From the NCBI GenBank assembly GCA_036558305.1, contig DATBFX010000496.1, forward strand, positions 1 through 7,375: DNA of 7,375 nucleotides. The letters are read 5' to 3'. The DNA comes from DATBFX01 sp036558305 (lineage in GTDB: Bacteria > Chloroflexota > Chloroflexia > Thermomicrobiales > UBA6265). Both the position numbers and the translations under genes were made by a program. A model generated the notes under the pieces. It had not been told where the DNA came from and did not search any database. It worked only from the letters and a program-made list of their open reading frames with translations. Positions 1 to 6,199 of the stretch are shown here, one piece after another. The stretch's first letter is position 1. Every line of letters starts with the position of its first letter.

Positions 1-990
1 GTGCAGGATCGAGTACATCGCCCATCCCGTGGCGATGCAGACCGGGATCGTCACCACCCAGGCCGTCACGATCCGCCCGGCAACGCCCCAGCGGACCGCC
101 GAGGCCCGCCGCGTCGCCCCCACCCCCATGATCCCCGACGAAATCACGTGCGTCGTCGAGACCGGGATGCCCAGCCGGCTTGCCACCTCGATCACCGTCG
201 CCGCCGACGTCTCCGCCGCGAACCCGTCGATCGGCCGCAACTCGACCACCTTCAGTCCCATCGTCTTCACGATCCGCCAGCCGCCGACCAGCGTCCCCAG
301 CCCCATCGACAACGCCGCGGTGAGGATGACCCAGAGGGGGACCTCGAACTCGCTACCGCTCCACCCGTGGTAGGTGGCGAGCGCCAGCGTGATGATCCCC
401 ATCGTCTTCTGGGCGTCGTTGCCACCGTGGCTATACGCCATGAAGGCGGCCGATCCGATCTGGAGTTTGCCGAAGATGCGGTTGACGCGGGCGGGCCGCT
501 GCCGCGCGAAGAGCCAGAGCAACCCGAACAGGAGGGCGAATGCCCCCAGGAACCCGAGCAGGGGCGAGGTGACCATCCCCTTCAGCGTCTTCGTCACCCC
601 GTCCGCTTCGATGGCGTCGATGCCGGCCGCCGCCCACCCCGCGCCGACGATCGAGAACACCAGCGCGTGACTCGAACTGGACGGGATCCCCTGCCACCAC
701 GTCACCAGGTTCCAGGCGATCGCCGACAGCAACGCGGCGATCACCAGTTGCTGGGTGGCGACCTCCGGCGGAACGATCCCCGCCCCGATCGTCGTCGCCA
801 CCGCCGTCCCGGTCAGGGCGCCGACGACGTTCATCGTCGCCGCCATCAGCACCGCCTGGCCGGGCGAGAGGACGCGCGTGGCGACGGAGGTCGCGATCGC
901 GTTGGCCGTGTCGTGGAACCCGTTGATGAAGTCGAAGACCAACCCGAGCACGACGATCACGATCAGGACCAGCAGCGACGAGTCAGGCAT
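1..990 (-). CDS. PiT-family inorganic phosphate transporter (3' end cut by window edge)
   Basis: This is a low-affinity inorganic phosphate permease of the PiT/PHO4 family, an integral membrane protein that imports phosphate coupled to a cation gradient. Reading the minus strand from ATG at 990 gives 330 codons with no stop. Both halves of the family's inverted repeat are visible: GFHDTANAIA at residues 24-33 and SHGGNDAQKTMGI at about 187-199, each followed by a conserved serine/histidine stretch (SSSSHALVFS at 104-113 and PVSTTHVISSG at 276-286). Hydrophobic segments alternate throughout, consistent with about ten membrane spans. Short bacterial PiT proteins are about 330-340 aa, so probably only a few residues and the stop are missing. 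The start overlaps the end of the upstream DUF47 gene by 8 nt, and the only purine-rich stretch (GAGGGG) lies about 13 nt upstream, so translation is probably coupled. Family assignment is near certain; the cation (H+ or Na+) cannot be told from the sequence. Confidence 0.95.
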   Translation of the reverse strand, partial: MPDSSLLVLIVIVVLGLVFDFINGFHDTANAIATSVATRVLSPGQAVLMAATMNVVGALTGTAVATTIGAGIVPPEVATQQLVIAALLSAIAWNLVTWWQGIPSSSSHALVFSIVGAGWAAAGIDAIEADGVTKTLKGMVTSPLLGFLGAFALLFGLLWLFARQRPARVNRIFGKLQIGSAAFMAYSHGGNDAQKTMGIITLALATYHGWSGSEFEVPLWVILTAALSMGLGTLVGGWRIVKTMGLKVVELRPIDGFAAETSAATVIEVASRLGIPVSTTHVISSGIMGVGATRRASAVRWGVAGRIVTAWVVTIPVCIATGWAMYSILH

Positions 991-1624
991 ATTTGATGAG
1001 GATCCCCTCGAGGGTGTGCGCCACGTCCTCGCCGCGGTCCGTGGCGTCCTCGAGGAGTTGGTAGAGCTCGCCCCACTGGAGCGCGCAGATCAGCTTGGGG
1101 ATGTCGTCCGCGCCGTCGTAGAGCGCGGCCAGGGCACTGCTCAGCGCGTCGTCCCCCTCGTTCTCCAGCCGGTGCAGTTCGAGCACCCAGCGGCGGAGTT
1201 CATGCGCGTTCTCCCCCGTGTGTTCGAGCAGCGGCACCGCGCGCACGATCGCCTCGCCCTGTTCTTTGAGCAGGCGGGAAAAGAGGCGTGCCGGTTCCGT
1301 CGAGGCGCCGAGGCGGTAGAGCCAGAGCCGCTTGCCGGTCTCCTCCATGCCGTCGACGAAGTTGTCGAGCGCCGTCGTCAGGTCGCGGATGTCTTCCCGA
1401 TCGAGCGGGGTCACGAACGTGCTGTTGAGGGCGCTGAAGATGCGGTGACTGATCTCGTCGCCGTGGTGCTCCAGGTCGCGCAAGCGCCGCACCTTGCGCT
1501 CGGTCTCGCTGCCGTTGTCGACGACCTCGGCGAGGAGGCGCGCCGTCTCGGCCGCGTTCTCGGCCGCGTCCCGAAAATGCACGAAAAACTGCTCGTCCCG
1601 CGGCAGGAACCGCGCCAGAACCAT
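983..1624 (-). CDS. DUF47 family PhoU-like protein, PiT accessory subunit
   Basis: A 213-aa cytoplasmic all-helical protein of the DUF47/PhoU-like family (PhoU_div), members of which are usually encoded beside PiT transporters and are thought to modulate phosphate uptake. The sequence shows PhoU-type acidic ExxxD metal-site motifs: LEHHGDE (E52/D56), LENEGDD (E154/D158) and LEDATDRGED near residues 191-200. Length matches the family. I chose ATG at 1624 because GGAGG lies 5 nt upstream and homology begins at once (MVLARFLPRDEQFF resembles the usual start of this family). The reading frame stays open upstream to 1981, but that extension is arginine/proline-rich and unlike the family. The stop (TGA at 985-983) lies inside the first codons of the PiT gene, so the two are an operon. 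The exact biochemical role of DUF47 proteins is not settled. Confidence 0.93.
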   Translation of the reverse strand: MVLARFLPRDEQFFVHFRDAAENAAETARLLAEVVDNGSETERKVRRLRDLEHHGDEISHRIFSALNSTFVTPLDREDIRDLTTALDNFVDGMEETGKRLWLYRLGASTEPARLFSRLLKEQGEAIVRAVPLLEHTGENAHELRRWVLELHRLENEGDDALSSALAALYDGADDIPKLICALQWGELYQLLEDATDRGEDVAHTLEGILIKYA

Positions 1625-1869
1625 TGCTTCCTCCCCACCCCGACCCGGCAACGCCCTCGTTGCCGACCTGTCAGCGGTGAGGTTAATCTTTCCTGACCCC
1701 GAATGCATCCACCGGGCACTGCTTCCGTACCGTTCGGCGGGCGGCGAACACGCAAGCTTCGCGCCTTCGTGCAACCCCCTCGCCCCGCTCGGGTCGCCGC
1801 TTGGCGGTTGGCGGCGCCGCTGGGCGCGGCGTACCGCCCGGAGAGGGACCCTTGTCCCAGAGATCCCGG
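1625..1869. other. Divergent intergenic region, left part, no gene seen
   Basis: This belongs to the 316-bp gap between the minus-strand phosphate operon and the plus-strand small gene at 1941. It must hold the start signals of the phosphate operon, but I find no convincing -35/-10 pair on the minus strand. The only A/T-richer stretch near the operon is GGTTAATCTTTCC at 1681-1693 (minus: GGAAAGATTAACC). Open frames crossing it in both directions are arginine- and proline-rich, without ribosome sites, and look non-coding. No tRNA or recognisable riboswitch is visible. Confidence 0.5.
1630..1634 (-). promoter_or_regulatory. Ribosome binding site of the DUF47 gene
   Basis: A full GGAGG (plus-strand CCTCC) ends 5 nt before ATG at 1624. 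It fixes the start of the 213-aa protein and argues against the long in-frame upstream extension. Confidence 0.75.
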
Positions 1870-1898
1870 TTGACGTATCATACGTATATCGCGATGAT
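1852..1898 (+). promoter_or_regulatory. Putative promoter(s) of the 56-aa gene
   Basis: Two overlapping sigma-70-like solutions occur in an AT-rich island that stands out in this GC-rich window. Option A is TTGTCC (1852-1857), an 18-nt spacer and TATCAT (1876-1881, five of six matches to TATAAT). Option B is TTGACG (1870-1875, five of six matches to TTGACA), a 17-nt spacer and GATGAT (1893-1898). Either would start transcription about 35-55 nt before GTG 1941. Transcription toward the leftward phosphate operon from the same island is possible, but I see no good -35 for it. Confidence 0.4.
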
Positions 1899-1906
1899 GC
1901 GATATA
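1885..1906. promoter_or_regulatory. AT-rich inverted repeat, candidate operator
   Basis: Arms TATATCGC (1885-1892) and GCGATATA (1899-1906) are perfect 8-bp inverted complements around a 6-nt spacer GATGAT. A second palindrome, ATACGTAT (1880-1887), abuts and overlaps the left arm. Both lie on the predicted -10/start region of the small gene, the usual place for a dimeric repressor site. No cognate regulator can be named. Confidence 0.4.
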
Positions 1907-1940
1907 GTGACGACGATGGGATGACGAACAGGGAGACCAA

Positions 1941-2111
1941 GTGAAAACGCTGCTCGATCTGATCAACCCGTTCCGCGGCAAGAACGCCCGCTTCGACCGC
2001 TACTACTCCGGCGTCCTCGGCGCCGGGGCCGGTTACCCGACCGCCGACGAGGCCCGCCGCGACCTGCAGACCTACGACCGGACCGTCGGCTACGGCATCT
2101 GGACGCGGTAA
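1941..2111 (+). CDS. Small protein of unknown function (56 aa)
   Basis: I do not recognise this protein. GTG at 1941 is preceded by AGGGAG (1930-1935) with a 5-nt gap, and an in-frame stop at 1908 leaves no other sensible start. The product begins MKTLLDLINPFRGKNARFDR and ends in the aromatic tail YGIWTR. It has five tyrosines, many arginines, and a central glycine/alanine-rich turn (GVLGAGAGYPTADEARR, about 24-40). There is no signal peptide, membrane span or cysteine, so it is probably a small soluble, basic cytoplasmic protein. Support for coding comes from the ribosome site, codon use with G/C third positions, promoter-like signals just upstream and a strong hairpin 34 nt after the stop. 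Together these make a self-contained monocistronic unit. A phage- or stress-related small protein is possible, but nothing shows it. Confidence 0.75.
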   Translation: MKTLLDLINPFRGKNARFDRYYSGVLGAGAGYPTADEARRDLQTYDRTVGYGIWTR

Positions 2112-2144
2112 GGACACGTCTTAGCCGGAACGGCGACGTCGCAA

Positions 2145-2174
2145 CGAGGCCCCCGGCGTTCGCCGGGGGCCTCG
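2145..2174 (+). terminator. Strong GC hairpin, likely transcription terminator
   Basis: Arms 2145-2158 and 2161-2174 are perfect 14-bp complements around TT (in practice a 12-13-bp stem with a small GTTC-type loop). An imperfect outer stem extends it: GCCGGAACGGC (2124-2134) against GCCGTTCCCGGC (2174-2185), with one bulged C. It begins 34 nt after the stop of the 56-aa gene. No T-run follows, as is common in very GC-rich genomes, so termination efficiency is uncertain. Confidence 0.65.
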
Positions 2175-2185
2175 CCGTTCCCGGC

Positions 2186-2309
2186 ACGGCGGTCTTCCTC
2201 CGGCAAATCCGTCATTCGGTGGATGCGTACGCGGTCGCCACGTCCCAGCATGTCGCTGCCGACGTCTCGTGTCGGCGCGATGGATGGATCAACGAGAGGT
2301 GAGAAGCGT
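2186..2309 (+). promoter_or_regulatory. Leader of the cupredoxin gene with strong ribosome site
   Basis: AGGTGA (2297-2302) ends 7 nt before ATG 2310 and sets the start of the cupredoxin gene. A weak 6-bp stem (GCCGAC 2258-2263 with GTCGGC 2271-2276) lies upstream. I see no clear -35/-10 pair. In-frame ATGs at 2223, 2250 and 2280 exist but would put a charged extension before the signal peptide. Confidence 0.5.
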
Positions 2310-3176
2310 ATGCGTGCGATCCGTCTGGCGTTTGTCTTCTTCGTCCTCGGGACGATCCTGGCCGCGGCACCGGCGAGCGCCCAGGGCACCCCCAAACTCG
2401 CCACGTTGGGGTATCCCGAACTCCGCATCACCATCACCGACGACGCGATCGTCGCACCCGGCACCGCCGTCGCCGGGCGCACCCTCATCGCCTACGAAAA
2501 CACCGGACACGAGTTGCGCCAATCCTGGCTCGTCCGCGTGCCCGACGACGTTTCGGCGTCCGACCTCGCCGGGGCGCTCCTGTCACCCGACGGCACGCCA
2601 CCGTCGTGGTTTTTCCAGGGTGAGTTCGTCGGCTTTCCCGGCGCCGTCGCCGCCGGGCAGATGACCTACGCCGTCGTCGATCTCACCCCCGGACTCTATT
2701 TCGTGGTCGACGCCCCCTTCGCCGACCTCTTGACCGTCGTGCCACCCGCCGGGGGCGCCGCCACCCCCACGGCCGCCGCCGAACCCGCGGCCGACGTCGA
2801 CGTCCAGATGTTCGAGTACGACTTCCGCATCCCGGCGACGATCCCGGCCGGCGACCACGTCGTCAAGGTAAGCAACGTCGGTCGGGAGGCGCACGAGTTC
2901 GTCCTCGCCAAGTCTCCGGCGCCGATCACCAAAGAGCAGGTGATGGACCTCATCATGGCCGGCGATCCGGCCGCGACCCCCGCGGGCGGCGGGCCCTCGC
3001 TCAACGACCTCGAGGCGGGCGAAGTGGCCGGGTTCGGCACCCTCTCGCCCGGTCTCACCGGCTGGACCGAGTTGACCCTCGATCCCGGCACCTACGTCGC
3101 CTTCTGCTTCGTCCCCGGCCCCGACGGCACCCCCCACGCCGCGATGGGGATGGTCCAGGTCTTCACCGTCGGCTGA
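2310..3176 (+). CDS. Secreted protein with two cupredoxin-like domains
   Basis: A 288-aa exported protein. Residues 1-24 form a classic signal peptide: positive start MRAIR, hydrophobic core, and ASA before Q25. Two cupredoxin-like beta domains follow. Domain 2 (about 163-288) carries likely type-1 copper ligands: H195 in GREAHEF, C266 in YVAFCFVP, H276 in DGTPH and M279 or M281. It would bind copper and may carry electrons outside the cell membrane. Domain 1 (about 34-145) has a matching layout (YENTGHEL with H67, DLTPGLYFVV) but no cysteine or later histidine, so it probably binds no copper. A threonine/alanine/proline linker (about 146-162) joins them. The start follows from AGGTGA 7 nt upstream and the signal peptide. 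It sits alone between two hairpins. The partner and substrate are unknown. Confidence 0.85.
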   Translation: MRAIRLAFVFFVLGTILAAAPASAQGTPKLATLGYPELRITITDDAIVAPGTAVAGRTLIAYENTGHELRQSWLVRVPDDVSASDLAGALLSPDGTPPSWFFQGEFVGFPGAVAAGQMTYAVVDLTPGLYFVVDAPFADLLTVVPPAGGAATPTAAAEPAADVDVQMFEYDFRIPATIPAGDHVVKVSNVGREAHEFVLAKSPAPITKEQVMDLIMAGDPAATPAGGGPSLNDLEAGEVAGFGTLSPGLTGWTELTLDPGTYVAFCFVPGPDGTPHAAMGMVQVFTVG

Positions 3177-3240
3177 CCCCGCTCCGCGGGCGATGAGGCG
3201 CGGCGCGTCGGGTTGACCCACCGAGCGAGCAGCAAGGTGG

Positions 3241-3283
3241 GCACGTCGGTCCCGCTGGACACCGTCCAGCGGGACCGACGTGC
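3241..3283. repeat. Perfect 20-bp inverted repeat (hairpin) between cupredoxin and regulator genes
   Basis: Arms 3241-3260 and 3264-3283 are exact reverse complements with a 3-nt loop (ACC). The right arm starts GTCCAGCGGGACC. A small 6-bp pair, CCCACC (3217-3222) with GGTGGG (3236-3241), abuts it. It lies 64 nt after the cupredoxin stop and 52 nt before the regulator's ATG. It could end cupredoxin transcription (there is no T-run), act in the regulator's leader, or be one copy of a dispersed palindromic repeat. Confidence 0.7.
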
Positions 3284-3335
3284 AGCCACGGCACGACTTG
3301 CACTGGCGGTGCGGTCGAAGGATGCTACCGCCACC

Positions 3336-6035
3336 ATGGGCAAGCGGGCAGCGGACACGGCGGACACGACGGACCAGGCAGACGCAGCGTCGGCGGCGGG
3401 GAAGCCGCCGCCGACGCTGACCGCCCGCGCCGCCGCGGCCGAACTCGGCGTCAGCGAGCGCACCGTCCGTCGCGCCATCGCCCGCGGCGATCTGCCCGCG
3501 ACCAAGTATGCCGGCACCTATCGGATCGCCCCGGCCGAAATCGAGCCGCTGCGGCGGCGACTGACGGCTCCCACGCGCATCCCCCGGCCACCGACGCCCT
3601 CCCGGCGGGAACCGGAACTCGCGTCGATCGCCGCGCTGTCCGCTTTCCGTCCGGCTCCCCTGCCGGTGCCCCTGACGCCGCTGATCGGACGCGGGCGAGA
3701 AATCGCGACTGTCTCCGCCCTGCTGCGAGGCGACGACGTCCGCCTGCTCACCCTGACCGGTCCCGGCGGTGTCGGCAAGACCCGTCTCGCCCTCCGGGTG
3801 GCGACCGAGTCGCGTGACGTCTTTCTGGATGGGGTGGCATTCGTCCCCCTCGCGCCCGTTCGCGATCCCGACCTCATCCCGACCGCGATCGCCCAGGCCC
3901 TCGGTATCCAGGATATGCCCAGGAAGTCGGCGGCGGATGGGGTTCTGGCCGCCCTCCGCGGGCGCCAACTCCTCCTCGTCGTCGACAATTTCGAACACGT
4001 CGTTCAGGGCGCTGCCGACCTCACCGACCTCATCGTCGCCTGCCCAGGGTTGAAGGTGCTGGCGACCAGCCGGGTGGTGCTGCGCGTTTCGGGCGAGCAC
4101 GTCTTCCCCGTGCCGCCGCTGGTGCTCGCCGCCGCCGATCGTCCCGTCGCCGAGATCGCCGCCGCCGAGGCCGTCCGTCTCTTCGCCGCGCGAGCGCGGG
4201 CGCTCGATCCTGCTTTTGTGCTGACCGACGCCAACGCGGGAACGATCGGGGAGATCTGCCGGCGGCTGGACGGATTGCCGTTGGCGATCGAGTTGGCAGC
4301 GGCCCGCGGTAGGACCCTCCCACCGGCTTCCCTCCTCGCCCATCTGGACCGCGCCCTGCCCATTCTCTCCGGAGGCGCGCGCGATGCTCCGGCACGGCTG
4401 CGGACCATGGAGCATGCCATCGCCTGGAGCTGCGACCTGCTCTCCGCCGACGAGCAGCGCCTCTTCCGCCGCCTGGCCGTCTTCGTCGGCGGTTTCACGC
4501 TGGAGGCAGCCGAGGCGGTCTGCGCGAGCTTGGAGCTTGGAGCTTCGGGCTTCGAGTCCGCGCTGGGCACCGTCTGCGAAACCTCGGCGCCTTCGGCCGG
4601 TCACCCGAAGCTCCAAGCTCCAAGCTCCAAGCGCGGTACTCTCGACGGGATCGCCGCGCTGATCGACCAGAGTCTGCTCTGGTCGCTACCCGGACCGGCC
4701 GGTAAGTTGCGGTACGGGATGTACGAGACCATCCGCGAGTTCGCCATGGAGCGGTTGGCGGCGAGCGGGGAAGAGGCGGCGGTCCGCAACACCCATGCCC
4801 GGTACTACCTGTCGCTCGCCGAACGGGCCAAAGCAGCCCGGTTCCTGCCCGTGGAGACGTGGGAATCCCGAGTTGAAATCGAGCACCCCAACGTGCTCGC
4901 CGCGGTGGACTGGTTGGAGGCGAGCGGCGACGACGCGGCGCTCGCTCGGCTCTGCGTGGCGATGGCGACCCAATGGCACCACCATGGACACCTGACCGCG
5001 GTCCGGCCCGCATTGCAGCGGGCGCTCGCCAGGACGGCCGGACCGCCGGCGACGCGCGCGAGGCTCCTGCTGGCCACGGGGAGGATCGAGGGCTACGGCG
5101 AGAACCAGCGGTTGGCCGCCGCCTCCCTCGACGAAGCCGTCCCCCTCTTTCGCGTGCTGGACGACGGCGGCAGCCTGGCGATGGCGCTGCTCGTGCGGGG
5201 GGACATCGCCTGCCGGTTGGGCGACCCCGAGCGGGCCGAGGCGACGCTCACGGAGGCGCTGGTCTGGTACCGCGCGCACGGATCGCCAAACGACGTCGCC
5301 TGGACCATCGGGCGACTGGGCATCGCGGTCGGTCTGCGGGGCGACCTCGACCGCGCCGCGGCGTTGCTCGACGCCGCCGCGGCCGTCTTCCGCCGCGAAG
5401 GTGTCCACTTCGGCGCGGCGCACATGCTCAACCGGCTGGCGCGGACGTACCTCGACCGCGGCGAGCCCGCGCGGGCTGCCGCCCGGTTGGCGGAGGGCCT
5501 GGAGCTGAGCTGGGCCGGCGGGTACCGCGTCGAGTTGGTCTGGTGCTTCGCGTCCGCGGCGCGGCTGGCCGCCGGTCGCGGGCAGCCCGCGGCGGCGGCG
5601 CGCCTGTTCGGGGCGGAGGCGGCGCTACGGGTCACGCTCGGCGAGCCGCTGCCGGAGGCGGAGCGGGCCGGGCACGACGCCGTGGTGGCGCGGGCGCGGG
5701 CCGCGCTGCCGGCCGAGGCGTTCGCGGCCGCCTGGGCCGCGGGCGAGGCGCTGCCGCTGGCGGAGGCGGTCGCCGAGGCGCGGGCACTGGTCGCCGAGCA
5801 GGCACCGTCCGCGCCCGTCCCGCCCCGACCCACCGGCTCAGCCGGCCCCTTGACGCCTCGCGAGCGGGAGGTGCTGCGCCTGATCGTCGCGGGACGCTCC
5901 AACGCCGAGATCGCCGACGCGCTGTTCATCAGCGAGCGCACCGCCGAGAACCACGTCCAGCACATCCGCGCCAAGCTCGGTGCCTCGTCGAGGACCGAGT
6001 CGGCCGTCTACGCCGTCCGCAACGGGTTGGTCTGA
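3336..6035 (+). CDS. STAND/NB-ARC ATPase regulator with N-terminal HTH and C-terminal LuxR HTH
   Basis: An 899-aa cytoplasmic transcription regulator. Domains in order: low-complexity start (1-26); excisionase/MerR-like helix-turn-helix (about 27-76, AAAELGVSERTVRRAIARGD then TYRIAPAEI); ATPase core (about 112-395) with Walker A GPGGVGKT (142-149), Walker B LLLVVDN (212-218), ATSR sensor (243-246) and GLPLA (313-317); winged-helix part ending FVGGFTLEAAEAV; TPR-like helices (about 520-760); and a LuxR/GerE helix-turn-helix (about 837-899, LTPREREVLRLIVAGRSNAEIA). In this family ATP binding and an unknown inducer are thought to switch an oligomeric activator. I chose ATG 3336 because the frame, though open back to TTG 3213, would otherwise run through the 3241 palindrome; no good ribosome site precedes 3336, so the start is uncertain. 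Residues about 398-433 are an extra stretch encoded by a heptamer palindrome. The target genes are unknown. Confidence 0.9.
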   Translation: MGKRAADTADTTDQADAASAAGKPPPTLTARAAAAELGVSERTVRRAIARGDLPATKYAGTYRIAPAEIEPLRRRLTAPTRIPRPPTPSRREPELASIAALSAFRPAPLPVPLTPLIGRGREIATVSALLRGDDVRLLTLTGPGGVGKTRLALRVATESRDVFLDGVAFVPLAPVRDPDLIPTAIAQALGIQDMPRKSAADGVLAALRGRQLLLVVDNFEHVVQGAADLTDLIVACPGLKVLATSRVVLRVSGEHVFPVPPLVLAAADRPVAEIAAAEAVRLFAARARALDPAFVLTDANAGTIGEICRRLDGLPLAIELAAARGRTLPPASLLAHLDRALPILSGGARDAPARLRTMEHAIAWSCDLLSADEQRLFRRLAVFVGGFTLEAAEAVCASLELGASGFESALGTVCETSAPSAGHPKLQAPSSKRGTLDGIAALIDQSLLWSLPGPAGKLRYGMYETIREFAMERLAASGEEAAVRNTHARYYLSLAERAKAARFLPVETWESRVEIEHPNVLAAVDWLEASGDDAALARLCVAMATQWHHHGHLTAVRPALQRALARTAGPPATRARLLLATGRIEGYGENQRLAAASLDEAVPLFRVLDDGGSLAMALLVRGDIACRLGDPERAEATLTEALVWYRAHGSPNDVAWTIGRLGIAVGLRGDLDRAAALLDAAAAVFRREGVHFGAAHMLNRLARTYLDRGEPARAAARLAEGLELSWAGGYRVELVWCFASAARLAAGRGQPAAAARLFGAEAALRVTLGEPLPEAERAGHDAVVARARAALPAEAFAAAWAAGEALPLAEAVAEARALVAEQAPSAPVPPRPTGSAGPLTPREREVLRLIVAGRSNAEIADALFISERTAENHVQHIRAKLGASSRTESAVYAVRNGLV
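3385..3419. repeat. 15-bp perfect hairpin inside the 5' end of the regulator gene
   Basis: Arms 3385-3399 and 3405-3419 are exact reverse complements around GGAAG. It encodes the low-complexity linker AASAAGKPPPTL just before the N-terminal helix-turn-helix. With the 3241-3283 hairpin it gives this mRNA two strong stems within about 180 nt of its 5' region. It may simply be chance from alternating GCC/GGC codons. Confidence 0.6.
4526..4627. repeat. Heptamer-repeat palindrome inserted in the regulator coding region
   Basis: Left arm 4526-4549 is about three copies of a GAGCTTG-like heptamer. Right arm 4604-4627 is its exact 24-bp reverse complement (GAAGCTC, CAAGCTC, CAAGCTC), and one further degenerate unit (CAAGCGC) continues to 4634. 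The loop is 54 nt. In translation it gives SLELGASG on one side and KLQAPSSK on the other, between the conserved EAAEAVCA and LDGIAALIDQSLL blocks, which in related proteins normally lie much closer together. It keeps the frame. It looks like a short repetitive or mobile palindromic element that landed in a tolerant loop. Confidence 0.75.
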
Positions 6036-6181
6036 GCAATCCCCACGACGGCAGATCGCACCCGGCGGTCGTCCCGTCGGTGGGATCGCCCCGCCACGAA
6101 ATGAGTACTTCCCCGGATTCCCTCGTCAGCGTCCCCGGTTAGGATCGGATCGCTGGCCAGCGTGTTCTCGACCAACGGGTC

Positions 6182-6199
6182 CGGTCACGGCCGTGACCG
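6182..6199. promoter_or_regulatory. 18-bp perfect palindrome, candidate operator
   Basis: CGGTCACGGCCGTGACCG reads identically on both strands with no spacer. It lies 147 nt after the regulator stop and 134 nt before the next start. A gapless two-fold site of this size suits a dimeric DNA-binding protein; as RNA it could form only a short stem. The binding protein is unknown; the adjacent LuxR-type regulator is only one possibility. Confidence 0.4.

Noticed and set aside
1681..1693. Possible Pho-box-like site upstream of the DUF47 gene (minus strand GGAAAGATTAACC)
   Set aside because: No pair of direct repeats with Pho-box spacing is present, so the resemblance is too weak to call.
755..1696. 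A 313-codon plus-strand frame and a second plus-strand frame at 1-996
   Set aside because: Both are antisense to the well-supported PiT and DUF47 genes and resemble no family.
1625..1981. In-frame upstream extension of the DUF47 gene to 1981
   Set aside because: The added 119 residues are unlike the family, cross the AT-rich promoter island and part of the small gene, and are made unnecessary by the GGAGG before 1624.
3298..3326. Possible promoter TTGCAC-N17-GATGCT before the regulator
   Set aside because: It matches consensus at only three of six positions in each box; this is within chance.
3213..3335. Alternative TTG start of the regulator at 3213
   Set aside because: It has no ribosome site, would translate through the perfect 20-bp hairpin, and adds residues unrelated to the helix-turn-helix domain. 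It is not fully excluded, because ATG 3336 also lacks a good ribosome site.
2583..4616. A 677-codon open frame on the minus strand
   Set aside because: It lies antisense to the cupredoxin and regulator genes and has arginine/glycine-rich, non-protein-like composition. Long antisense frames are expected at this GC content.
6101..6142. A 13-codon frame starting ATG 6101 between the regulator and the SnoaL-cupin gene
   Set aside because: No ribosome site and too short to judge; probably chance.
4973..6142. A 389-codon plus-strand frame overlapping the regulator's 3' part
   Set aside because: It is an arginine/glycine-rich frame-shifted shadow of the regulator, whose own frame has clear TPR-like and LuxR domains.
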